Origin: Bigelowiella natans CCMP2755
Taxonomy: Eukaryota > Cercozoa > Chlorarachniophyceae
Length of the DNA stretch: 33,576 nt
Direction: 5' to 3'
NCBI GenBank assembly: GCA_000320545.1
Contig: ADNK01000978.1
Span: 1-33,576 of the forward strand
Positions 10,910 to 21,230 of the stretch are shown here, in pieces. Both the position numbers and the translations under genes were made by a program. Every line of letters starts with the position of its first letter. The first letter of the stretch is position 1. The notes under the pieces were generated by a model. That model was given only the letters and a program-made list of their open reading frames with translations, did no database searches and was not told the origin of the DNA.

Positions 10910-11510
10910 GCATGATCAAAGGCCTGGGAGATGGCATGCCATGCTGGAGTGATCGAACGTGTGCACGTCTAGACGTTCTAGCACTGCACGAGTTGTGTGT
11001 GACGTGCACGACCAGATCACACACCACGCTAGCACGACTACGTGTCACATGTCCGGAAATTTGGTTCACCAAAACAGGCACGCATGTGCAGATCGATGGA
11101 CACATGCACATGGACCTAGATCCACAAAACAAATGCACCTACCTCCATGCTGCTCGTGTGGTGCATGTGTGAGGCGCTGCTGAAATGTGTCATCATGAAG
11201 CACCAATCTAGGTCGCTTGCATTTCATTGCACACACAGTTGTCGCACTGCTCAAATCACTGTCGTAATCACAGCAGTGATCAAGAGACTTAGGGTGGATG
11301 ATGGATTAGGTCTCAGCCTCGCGTCATGGTCAAACTAATGAAGTTTGAACAAAACGGGCTCACCATTTGAACATGTTTTGCACAAAACTGTGCATGTCTC
11401 ATTGACTTCCATCCTCGAAGACATGAGCGGTTAACAGAATGCTTGGTGCCTTTTGGCCTTGCCGCAAACGGAAAACATAGGCCATTGCTGTTACTGAGAA
11501 TTGGCGCGCA

Positions 11511-12032
11511 ATGGCGTCGATGAGGACTTTGATTTTTGGGATCATGATCTTCACCACTCTGTTGAGCTCATTTGAACTGCTCTTCTCAACAACAACAATT
11601 TCTCGAACTCTTTCCATGATCTACTTCAATCACAAGCAACCGGATCATCGATTAGACACCATGGAAGCAGCAAGAAAGCCAATTCGTTTTGCAAGCGGCG
11701 AGACTGTGACACATGGCTTCACAATCGAATTTCAAGGGGAGACACAGAACCTTTTTGCAACAGTGAGAGCCAATTGCACTGTTTTTGTGCATAGAAAGAG
11801 CAACATAGAGGCTAAAGACATTGATCTAACCATTTTGGGAACAAAATTCTTGAGGAAACCGAGTTTCACATTGACAATAGTGACAAATAGTCCAAAGGAT
11901 TCGCGCAATTGCAATGATGATTCAGTGCAAGTTGAGCTCACCTGTTCCCAAAAGTACAAAGTTAAACCTAAGCATTGGAATATTTTGGTCAACTCATGGA
12001 AGGTCAATTCAACTTGCAATGATGTGAGCTAG
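11511..12032 (+). CDS. Unrecognised intronless ORF, possible secreted or anchored protein
   Basis: 173 codons, single frame, with ATG context GCGCGCAATGG. The N-terminus is hydrophobic (RTLIFGIMIFTTLLSSFELLF), resembling a signal peptide or anchor. The remainder is mixed polar with a few cysteines (ANCTVF, SRNCNDDS, LTCSQK, STCNDV). No family is recognised. It differs from all neighbouring genes in having no introns over more than 500 bp. Part of the same DNA is also open on the opposite strand (12019-11732 and 11617-11399), so coding on either strand is uncertain. It could be a remnant of a mobile element or chance. Confidence 0.28.
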   Translation: MASMRTLIFGIMIFTTLLSSFELLFSTTTISRTLSMIYFNHKQPDHRLDTMEAARKPIRFASGETVTHGFTIEFQGETQNLFATVRANCTVFVHRKSNIEAKDIDLTILGTKFLRKPSFTLTIVTNSPKDSRNCNDDSVQVELTCSQKYKVKPKHWNILVNSWKVNSTCNDVS

Positions 12033-12137
12033 AGTCAATGACATGTGTAGATCGAAGAAAGACATGCACATCGAACGAGATAAATACAATGCACACAATG
12101 CACTGGGTCCATAGTCTTCAAGTTGTCCTAATTTCCC

Positions 12138-12668
12138 ATGCACATGATCTTGAAACAGATGGAGCCTAAGATGCATGCTTTCAAAGTCACGAAGAAAAAT
12201 GCAAAAGTAGGCTACTTGAACAGGTTGGAAAGGCGAACGCTAACCTTTGTAGAAGAACATCCAGCTTTGTCCCAAACTTGTGCTTCATCAGAACCATCAG
12301 AAAATTGTGGTGGCTCATTTTGTGATGATCTCAATCACAACGATTCGGCAAAATGTGAAGAAGATTGCACATTGGAAAGCTTGGCGAAGCAACAGTCCAA
12401 TCATATTTCACTTGCGATGACAAGAAACCTTCAGTGTCGTTCTTCATCTTCAGCTCGAAATGATGCTAACAGTGATGATGAGGGTACATGTAGACCTTTG
12501 GATTTTCACGATATACTTTTCGAGAATGATCATTGTGAAGGGCTGGTGTGTACCCAAGATGGATTTTCGTGGGCTAACAGAACTTGCAAAATGTTGGCAA
12601 AGCTCTTCATTGTCAGCACCTTTCGTGCACTGATGACAGCTTCTGCAATTTGCTTGTCGCTTTGCTAG
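12138..12668 (+). CDS. Unrecognised intronless Cys/Asp-rich ORF
   Basis: 176 codons, 105 bp downstream of the preceding ORF and on the same strand. The start is basic (MHMILKQMEPKMHAFKVTKK). The centre is rich in Ser, Asp and Cys (SEPSENCGGSFCDDLNHND, KCEEDCTLESL), and the end is hydrophobic (LFIVSTFRALMTASAICLSL). No family is recognised. The opposite strand has stops here, so if the DNA codes at all it is this strand. The lack of introns contrasts with the surrounding genes. It may form a unit with 11511-12032 or be non-functional. Confidence 0.3.
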   Translation: MHMILKQMEPKMHAFKVTKKNAKVGYLNRLERRTLTFVEEHPALSQTCASSEPSENCGGSFCDDLNHNDSAKCEEDCTLESLAKQQSNHISLAMTRNLQCRSSSSARNDANSDDEGTCRPLDFHDILFENDHCEGLVCTQDGFSWANRTCKMLAKLFIVSTFRALMTASAICLSLC

Positions 12669-12796
12669 TAGTTAGCTGGCCATGAAGCGTGCATCGATCG
12701 CAAGTGACAATTTTGACTTTTTGGTCTTCAACATGCTAGCATGGTCTTCGGTTCGCTCTTGATGAAGAAGAGTGTGTGTCAATTTGTGAGTGTCAA

Positions 12797-12798
<2 letters not shown>

Positions 12799-12842
<44 letters not shown>

Positions 12843-12843
12843 T
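12799..12843. repeat. (GT)n microsatellite
   Basis: About 20 GT units inside the large spacer. Confidence 0.95.
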
Positions 12844-13114
12844 GTGCATGACAACATGCAATCAATGGGCATGCTAGCATGACGTGTGCAGGCAAATTTT
12901 CATGTTGCGATTTTTTGGAATTTTTGCTACTGAATTTGGATGGAACTTGACAACGGTGTCTAGGACATAGTTCGATTCGACGGCGCGCACACGGCCAGAC
13001 GGATTGGATGGCGGATGATCGTGCATGATGACGACACGTGATGCATGCCATGCATGATGTCACACGCATCGTGCACGATGACGAGTCAATTGATGACAAA
13101 CGACCAACGATTGG

Positions 13115-13116
<2 letters not shown>

Positions 13117-13147
<31 letters not shown>
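13117..13147. repeat. (CA)n microsatellite
   Basis: About 15 CA units inside the large spacer. ORFs through it encode only HTHT or VCVC repeats. Confidence 0.95.
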
Positions 13148-13149
<2 letters not shown>

Positions 13150-13551
13150 GTGAAGCTAAAATCTGCCCTGTCCAGCCAGCTAAAGAGCTGTGGCCGAGTC
13201 CAGAAATCGCTGCGAGCGCGTGCAGCAACAAAATGGCTCGCGGATCTACTAGGTGGGCATTCATCGCTCACAAAGGTGGCATTTGTCTAGACGAGATGGA
13301 ATTTTTCATCATGATCAATTGTCGCCATGTAAATTGTACACACAGCCTACTTTCTGCTGTTCTCATATAAAACACAATAATGATCTGCTACACTGCACGC
13401 ATGTGAGATGTGCAAATTATGGCTTTGCCCAGAATGAAGAAACTTGCAAGTGCGCAGCGCATGGTGGTGAGTGCTAGAGTGAAGAAAACCGATCGAACGA
13501 GCTCGCACACCGATCAGGAAGCTAATCTTCACGTTGTTATGCGCGTGTTGT

Positions 13552-14204
13552 TCAACCTTGAAAACCAGAGGATACAATGCTCCTGAATTGCGCAGGCCTC
13601 TTTAATTCGGCAAGTGATTTATTTAGTCTCCCAGTATCGTCTTGATTCTTCATCAACAAACGTCTTCGAAGAGAATCACTTGAGGTCTGCGTTGCGTGAG
13701 GGGGTAACGGGGGGAAGGGGTGGGGATAGTTAAGTAATATTACTAAACAGATTTAAATTGAGAATGTTCCGAAGAAAACAGCCTGATTGTGGTCTTACAG
13801 CAGCAACGAAATCACTAGTATCTTCCGACACCGTATGATGATCTCGAGAAATATCTCCATGCTATGAGTAAGATGGGGATGTAGCGCATACCTTGCTCAG
13901 CTTGTTTGACTTTTTCTTGGATCGTTTCTGCGAATGATAGCGGGATAGGACGGAAGAGGATAAGCACTAACGATTGGGGAAAATCTTTTTGAAAATATGT
14001 CACGATGAATATCGGTCTAAAATATTTTTCAAATTAGCCAGTAAATGTAAATCCGCGACCGTCGATGCTTTCCGAGCGATTCGCATCTGCTGAAACGCGA
14101 CTCTCTGCTTCTCCTTTTCATTGTACCTGAAAAAGCAACGGACATCATGTTCACCTCGCCGTCTTCTGCATTTCATCAATCGAAGGGAAAATCCCCCTCC
14201 CCCC

Positions 14205-14248
<44 letters not shown>

Positions 14249-15524
14249 TGGTGAAATGAAAGTAGAGCAACCATTGCTTGATTTCGTTCTTATCGAGAAA
14301 ACCGTCCAATTTTGTGTCGGTGTTTCTAAACAGCAACTTGAAGTGCTTTTTCGCCTCGGTCTCCCCGACTATACTCGACAGTACCTGCAAAACAATGAGA
14401 AGATATAATTCAAAAACACGACATTGCTTCAATCCTGAATAACAGTGCTGCCTCCTCAAATACGAAGTGTGAATTTGCTCTTATGTGCGCACTCTCACTC
14501 CATATTGTTCCGAAATTTGTTTGGAGGTGAGACAATGCGGTGATTGTGCTGCTACTACTGCTACTACCTCGAGCAAATCATCCAAGGTCATTGCTACATT
14601 GTTCAGTTGAGTCTGAGCCATCTTCTCCATCATCTGGAAGATCTTTACGCGGACAAATCTGCATGCGATAGTTTCCAGGAATCTCTCAGAAATATCCTCT
14701 TCATGTTATAAACTCTTCGCGGCGAAATAGCAACAATTTTGTCAACGATTCAATGCGCAGTATACACTGTATTTAGTTGGATTTTCGACGTACTCATCCA
14801 AGAAATCTTGGACGTGATATAGGCCGTTCTTATTCTTCCGCCCGTATTGTGAGTATTCCGACATGAACTAGATGTCAACACACGCACACACACAAACACA
14901 CACTCACATAAATTCACATTAACGTCACTTAGATTTGCCCCGTGGGCACGCTTGCTAGATTCAAGCACATTTTCACTGTTTCTAAACAATGAATCAGAGT
15001 TAGATTACCCCTTCGGCGGCTGAAAGAGGTAAACCGTATGAGGAACACGTATGAACCTGCATACAGATTCGAGGCAACAACACCAGCAGCAGCAGGAGGA
15101 GGAGGAGGAGCACATTATCAATCAATATATATATTTCTCATGAGGTTCTCTGATGACGAATCGATAATTTTGTTCTTCATCTACAGTGCCTTTAACACTG
15201 GCTTGGTAAATTACCAACTTCACTTGAGAAGCATATCTCGTATCTACGCTTTCTCTCATCGCTGCAACCTGAACAACAACCACAACAACGACAACGACAA
15301 CGACAACAACAACAACGCACGTATCATCAGAAAGTGCGATATCCAACCTAACAAAACAAACATTTCGGGTATAGGTCTAAATAACAGAATTCTGAAGCTG
15401 TTGCACTGCCAACAACTATTTCCTGAGAAATGTCCCTATTCGTTTTCAATTCCATTTATATTTTCTTCATATATCAACATATATGTGTGTGTGTGTGTGT
15501 GTGTGTACGTATATGACATAAAAT

Positions 15525-15593
<69 letters not shown>

Positions 15594-16543
15594 CTTGGTA
15601 CGGACATCCAGCGTCTCGCTCGAGATTAAGAATCCTAAGTCCATTTTCATTGCTGAGCTGATTTGACTCTTAGCTCGACGTTTACTGAAAGAAGAAGACA
15701 ATAATGACAACAACAACACAAGGCCCTCAATCAAAATCTCTATAATATCTTTCCGATGCACAACGATGATGTACAAAATATTGACAATTATTAGAAGGTA
15801 TCTCTGTTGCATTCTACTGCACGAGGCGCTAAGAATAATGATGAATTTGCATCTACTACACGACAAAATCGACCGCATCGTCAGATTAGAGACTATGAAT
15901 AATTTCGCTTGAAAATTTGAATCTAAATGTTGAATCTACAATATTTTCCGCAATAACTCTATCATCTTCTTCATCATCATCATCATCATCATCATTATCA
16001 CCATCATTATCATCATCATCATATGTGATGACCTCGACATTTGCATCGATCTCAGCCTCTTCAATTGCTTTTTCTTCTTCTCCCTCTGCATAGCTTTAAG
16101 CACAGCATCCTCTGATAAACATATTAGGGAGGAAAATCACCGACATCAAAAGAAGTCTATTTGAACGGCCAATAAAGTAATCTGCACGTATTCTAAAACA
16201 CGGCTGACATGCTAATTAAGGGCGGTATTGCCCACAGTCCAGGACTACTAATTCTTACAAAATCCAGGGGAAAATGCTGTTGATGCTAGTTGTTTGTGTC
16301 GTATGTCCTTCGTCAGACCTTTGCACAATAACACTGCCATACAGAAAAAGTGCGGAATGGCTATATTCCTGTGTGATAGAAGAAACATTTCAGCTCTCTT
16401 GTGCAAGTAGATCAGAGACAATTCTTAAGAAAGTAAAGACGCTTTTTGTCATGTGTTAATGATCTTTGCCCAGTCGTGTGACTTCAGTTCTTCAATGTGA
16501 ATGTCTCTAAATCTATTCTCTCTCTACCTCCCCTCCCCCCCCC

Positions 16544-16598
<55 letters not shown>

Positions 16599-19500
16599 GG
16601 GGGGGGGGAATACACATTTCCATGATATGGGGAGGTTACACATTCCCATACAGATGTACTTGTTGTTTCTCCGAAGAACAGGTAGATAGCTATTTACATG
16701 TAGGAGTAAAATTAACACCTTTCGAGCTTGACCGATTTAACAAACGCCGCCAGGACAAAATCAATGAACTCTGTATTAGTCACCTGATTGGCGCAAAAAT
16801 TGCTTCAATGGATGTTTTCAAGGCAGCGACGAAACCGTAAAGTCAAACCCATTTCGGCCCCAACAATAGCAACGGTTAACAACCACTACCTTCGTCTCCA
16901 TATCCAAACCATCAACCGCAGTCCCAATTTCTTGCACAGAAGCTCGCTGCCCGGTCAGCAACTAATTTGAATAAAAATCCATCAATGGAGCTCGGATGGG
17001 GATGGGCTAAATCTCTCGGTTGTATGTGTATACCTTTTGAGTCTGATACATCTCCGAGAGAGACAGCGAGCTGATGTTATTAGTACGTTAGAAGGTTTCT
17101 TTTAAAAAAGCCAAGACAACTAATCTTACTAATCTCAGAATGTAATTCGAATTAGCAAAAGGAAGCACAAATGAATTCGCCAATGCGAGATCTTCTGGTC
17201 TATATGTGGTATATGGATCGCCATCGCGGCTTCTCTTACCCTTGGCCAGTGGTATCGATTGTAGTGAACACCTGCCCGATTATTTGCTGTAGCACATACG
17301 ATAATACAAAAGACCGCCACACACACGCACACACACGCACACACGATTGAGTGAGTAGGAAATCAGTGCACGCACAGTTGGGGTATCCATCAAATGGGGG
17401 ATGGAGAATGTGCCTTGGGAGTAGATTACAACCTCCATGAAATGAACGAACTCTTCCATTTCCAATGCACCGCCTTCGTCAGCATCCGCATCTGTGTGTG
17501 TTCGTTCAAAAGCAGCAGCGTGATCAGTAATATCCCCCCCAACATCAAATATGCTAAGTAATGGTGTGAAGTACCCTTGAAAAGCTTTCCGTAGAATTCA
17601 CTTGACAACAAGTCCATTGGTAAGCGATTCAGAAACTAACGTTCAAACAGTATGAACGACTCATTCGAATACCGAGCCGATTTTCTTCCAGTACAGAACA
17701 GCCAAGCAGAAGATGATTTCGTGATAACAAAGACAATTTCTCGCAACTGCGTGTACCGATTCCTTGGATTGGTGTGATGCAAGGCGTGTGTGTGTCATCA
17801 AAAATCAGCACTTTCATTGTTGACCCCGTCGTCTAGTCGTCTAGTCGTCGTTTTAAATTCGTTCAAAACCAGTCTCCATCTTATTTTGACGTTTTCTCGG
17901 AAACACGATATGTTGATAGATAGGTAGGTAGGAAGATAGTAGTATGCGATCGTACCCCAGCAAATTCCGCAGTGGAGAGATATCCGTCCCCATTATCATC
18001 AAGATGCTCCAGAATCACTTGAATATAGCCTTTCATCGCGTCTCTGGGCGAAAATACAAAGAAGTTGGGATATAGTTCGTCGCTACGATTTGGCATCATC
18101 ATCTTGTTTCTCCTACTCAGTGTCGTGATCCAGCTTTTCTTGCTTCGGAAGCGAGCCGGTCATCGTTTTACGCTCTTTGACCCACTGCTTGTACGCCAAG
18201 CCAAGATGTTTGCCCTCCTAGAAGATGATTTGATATTTAAGAATGAATGTCACAAAACCAGAATTAGGAATCTGAAGTCGGGCCTTCTCATCGTATGTTC
18301 TATGGACTATTAAATCGGAATGTCAAGATTCGTCTTTTGCAATGCTGCCCAATGCAAAATAAAACAACAAAGTCGTATTTTTGCGACAAGCTGAAGAATC
18401 ATCGGTGACATTCTTCCCCGTAGCGGTGCGGGGAATGAGTTCACACATCGCCTTTCCGCTGGGATCCTATCCCATGTCCACAATTCTTCTTCTTAACATT
18501 CACGTTTCTGATGTTCGTTCGCTTCGTCCCTAACTATGCAGTGTGTTGTACCTCGGGTGGTGTGGGATTGAATTCTCTCTCTTTGTAAATACTGAGGAGA
18601 TACCTGTATACGTGCATACCAACTTAGCAATCAGACCGAGCAGAGAAAAGAGGTCTTTGTGAATCAATAAATGTATCGAACAGCTGTGGAGCTCAGCCAG
18701 ATTATATAAAGCAAGCAAGTCCTAACTTCTTGATGTCTAGGTGTATGTGCTGCAGCAACGAGGTATCTGTGAGGCACACTCCTAAAGATTATCATAGAGA
18801 AAACGTATCGAAATATTCACAACACTGAGCATATAGGATTATAGGATTGAGAAATTAATACGAGAAAGAAGTCCGATTGACTAACGTCAGTCAAGACGCC
18901 CGTAATTGTGTCGATCGACGGGTAAAGATAATCGAATGTGTACTATAATTACAGGCTGAATTTCACCGGGGGAAGGGGAGGGGGGAGGGGTGATTTTGCC
19001 AGGGTATTCATGATGGTTCATAATGTCATCATTTTGGCATGTACAGAAATGCCTCGTAATCCTTACTGTTACATTTTGAGACGGCATGGCTATGATCAAC
19101 AGTATTATGAAGTGCGAAATTGATGGACCCCAGGACCATTGATTATTAGTTCTAAATTCTGTTCATCGCGACTCTAGGTGTACCACCTATGAATCGCAAT
19201 ATCTTGCCCAGCAAAAACATCGTGTGCTCCAGGCTATCGGCCGCAAGTTTTCCGATCTTATGAGCGAATTCTGCAAAAGGAAACGTCGGCATCTTTCACA
19301 TGGGGGACATTGTGGCAGCTCAACAAACAAGAACGGGATGCTTTAAACACCTGTCATTGAAACCGGCTTGCGAAGTTGTTTCCTGTCCTCGTCAGTGAGC
19401 AGCTCCGCAAGGAGATCAGACTCCACGATTCCCCATCTGTTTGTGATTTCATCGGTGAAACTCCTCAAAAAGGAGAGCACGACCATTTGCGAGTTGTTTA

Positions 19501-20343
19501 ATTGTACCTCATACAGCATTGTATGTAAATTACATCGAGGTTGTACAGCTGGTTGACGTTCAGTTCCGCGCATATCTATTCATAGTCACACTCTCTCAGT
19601 GTGCGCAACAATGAGACGAGAAATATCTAGCAGTTTAGGTTTTTCAATCCTATTAACATCATACTTTCAAATAAACTCTTCCCAGAAGATCGTGCCACAT
19701 GTGGGCGTAGTCCGATGCATTGAGCTTCATCATACCCACATCGTGGTGTTCCAGAATCTTCATCTAAATGAGAGAGCATAATGGATGAGTGACAGTGTTG
19801 TATCTTCAACATTGAATTCAGAGGTCTATGCTGATTTACCAATTTCGAAATTGGTTTGTCCTTTTTCTTGCTAATCGTCGATATACCATTCCCTGATTCA
19901 AATTTATTATTCATGACCGTTGACTCTATGGATAGATCGTAACGCCCGACCTAGAAGAACTTGTGCGAACCATCTTGAAAGATAGCCATGATTCGATGAT
20001 AACTCGTACATGCGTGGTTGGAGATGGACTGCACTTAGAACCCTTATCAAAGGCAGCAATGTTACTACACTTCATACTGAGTGATACCTCAAGTTTCTCT
20101 GCACCTGAAAAGCTCTCCCCGCGTGAGATGCGAGTCTCCGTCCTCATCCAAATAAGAAAATATTTTCTTGCACCTATTTTGTTTGTTCTAAATCAATGCT
20201 CCATTCTAGATATTCGATGAGAGGTTGTACTACCATTTAGTTCGATCCTGCTTTCTCTGATCCAAGGTTCGGGAAGCTGTAAGTGCCTCCTTAGTAGCCT
20301 CTGCGATCGTAGATACCCTACTTAAAGTGGGGCGAAACGACAT
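13552..20343 (-). CDS. Multi-EF-hand calcium-binding protein, about 755 aa
   Basis: Rebuilt from about 26 exons whose phases all match: 20343-20234, 20173-20105, 20028-19944, 19763-19665, 19507-19351, 19270-19187, 18766-18727, 18683-18620, 18217-18117, 18043-17956, 17635-17575, 17491-17343, 17271-17240, 17070-17034, 16961-16890, 16783-16733, 16109-16033, 15684-15602, 15261-15215, 14867-14768, 14698-14568, 14384-14155, 14126-14060, 13927-13892, 13861-13799, 13686-13552. Start MSFRPTLSRVSTIAEATKEAL. EF-hand loops near residues 46 (DEDGDSHLTRGE), 285 (DDNGDGYLSTAE), 320 (DADADEGGALEME, one residue longer), 375 (DTTGQGSLSLSE, loop split by an intron) and 602 (DTKLDGFLDKNE). The C-terminus is basic and Ser-rich (KRSKKKSNKLSK) and ends SSGFQG. 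Role: calcium-regulated; partner unknown. The 14384-14155 exon carries a translated (GA)n-G(n) repeat. Exons between 19190 and 18720 have an alternative solution that also keeps the frame. Confidence 0.8.
14193..14245. repeat. C-run plus (CT)n microsatellite, coding on the - strand
   Basis: About 20 C with one interruption, then about 15 CT units. Read on the - strand inside the EF-hand exon 14384-14155 it encodes alternating Glu-Arg followed by a glycine run, in frame with coding sequence on both sides. Confidence 0.9.
15485..15593. repeat. Compound GT / CT / GT microsatellites
   Basis: A GT run at 15485-15507, then CT (15531-15566) running directly into GT (15567-15593). They lie in an intron of the EF-hand gene, between the exons ending at 15602 and starting at 15261. 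Confidence 0.95.
15966..16022. repeat. (CAT)n imperfect triplet repeat
   Basis: Imperfect CAT repeat in an intron just after the exon ending at 16033. On the - strand one frame would read an acidic Asp run, but the exon phase favours splicing out before it. Confidence 0.85.
16534..16608. repeat. Compound CT / GT / 27-G tract
   Basis: A C-run and CT repeat pass into GT repeat and then 27 uninterrupted G (16582-16608), the longest homopolymer in the window. It lies in the long intron of the EF-hand gene between 16733 and 16109. Confidence 0.95.
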
Positions 20344-21230
20344 CGTGGAAGTGCTCCGCAGCCGGCGTTGTCTCTCGAGGTATCTCTACTTTTCAGGGGA
20401 ATAGGTCGGTACTCCTGCCTCCTCCCTCATTGGGCTGTGTGTGTGTATCTGTGTGCGTGTTCGTAGCGGTAGCTGTTACTCTTCCGTTAAAACCGACATT
20501 TCTTGAAAGGCATCCAAATCAACCGGTAGACAAAAATACATACAGAATACATCTAAAAAGACTTCTCGAATTATATTGATTACAGGTTGTTGGCAAAAAT
20601 ACATGTCTCACATCTGCAACGAATGTCATTTTCTTTGTTTGCGGTCTGATCCTCGTGCTGCATTCTTGGGAGAAATTTATGATATTCTCATCGTGCGTCA
20701 AAGATAAAAAACGGAAACGGGAGGAAATGGGAGGAAATGGGAGGAAATGGGAGGAAATGGGAGGAAATGGGAGGAAATGGGAACTACGGCGAACTCGAAC
20801 TTAACGATTGAGACTTTAGATGAAGCATAATTTTGATTTCCGATCCTTATGTGTGTATGTTTAGAGTAAAGACGTGACCATTCTTTAAATTATCATTAAA
20901 TTTATCCCCTATTATTTCTGTACTTACCATTTAACGCAATTTATTCATAATCTTACCGGTGATCACATATTCTTTTTAAGATATAAAATGTAACGACGAC
21001 AATCGATCTATCGCGCTATTTTCAGGTAATACGATAATATTTCTACCTACGAGCAGGTATATTCTCATGTATTCGCGAGAATTATGAGTTTGCCATGCGC
21101 GGAACCTAAGTTTTTACCCGGAGATTCTCTGGTGTTTGAGGTTGGGAAGTTGCTTCGCCGCCTCGCGCCAGTTCTGCATAAACCACCGCGTGGCACCATA
21201 GCCCACTTTCAGAGTTAAATTTTCCAGTGA
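20344..21230. promoter_or_regulatory. Head-to-head promoter region EF-hand gene/eIF4G
   Basis: 887 bp between divergent start codons. It holds a decamer tandem repeat (20721-20780), AT-rich sequence at 20830-21060, and a 44-codon ORF at 21084-21218 (+, MSLPCAEPKFLPGD) that ends 12 bp before the eIF4G ATG and could be a uORF. TTTTCCAG at 21220-21227 may be the 3' splice site of a leader intron. Confidence 0.45.
20721..20780. repeat. Six tandem copies of a 10-bp unit
   Basis: Unit GAGGAAATGG repeated six times without error, flanked by degenerate copies on the left (acggaaacgg). It is nearly all purine on this strand and its period equals about one DNA turn. It lies 377 bp from the EF-hand start and 451 bp from the eIF4G start. 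Confidence 0.97.

Larger units (their letters stand above)
9336..13551. other. 4.2 kb palindrome-rich tail-to-tail spacer STX6/EF-hand gene
   Basis: From about 9540 the composition changes: GCATGC, GCTAGC, CATG, TGCA and GATC are very frequent (for example 9590-9760 and 10900-11170). Introns and homopolymers typical of neighbouring genes are absent, and several frames stay open on both strands. It contains two intronless + strand ORFs (listed), weaker ORF fragments at 10186-10398 (+) and 10393-10909 (-), and two CA/GT repeats. I found no transposase, reverse transcriptase, terminal repeat or target duplication by eye. It could be a decayed element or a special class of intergenic DNA. Confidence 0.55.

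Noticed and set aside
12672-13370. Several 60-110-codon ORFs with HTHTHT or VCVCVC repeats
   Set aside because: They owe their length to CA/GT microsatellites, which lack stops in most frames. No protein-like composition remains outside the repeat.
9540-13551. Complete transposon or retroelement
   Set aside because: I found no reverse transcriptase, integrase or transposase motif, no terminal repeats and no target duplication by eye. A decayed element remains possible.
15038-15526. 162-codon + strand ORF, Asn/Asp-rich
   Set aside because: It lies across introns and one in-phase exon (15261-15215) of the - strand EF-hand gene. Its content comes from CAA/CAC and GT repeats.
17629-17817. Extra exon ending in a hydrophobic segment (EIIFCLAVLYW) after the second EF-hand
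   Set aside because: It is open in phase, but direct joining of exon 18043-17956 to 17635-17575 gives a normal EF-hand helix (AEFAGFLNRL), so the longer exon was left out.
18065-18120. Gene boundary at the in-frame TAG near 18114
   Set aside because: A GTAGGA donor overlapping the TAG joins in phase to the next EF-hand exon, so I read through as one gene.
20701-20790. CRISPR array or minisatellite system at the decamer repeat
   Set aside because: The units are directly adjacent without spacers, and the genome is eukaryotic.
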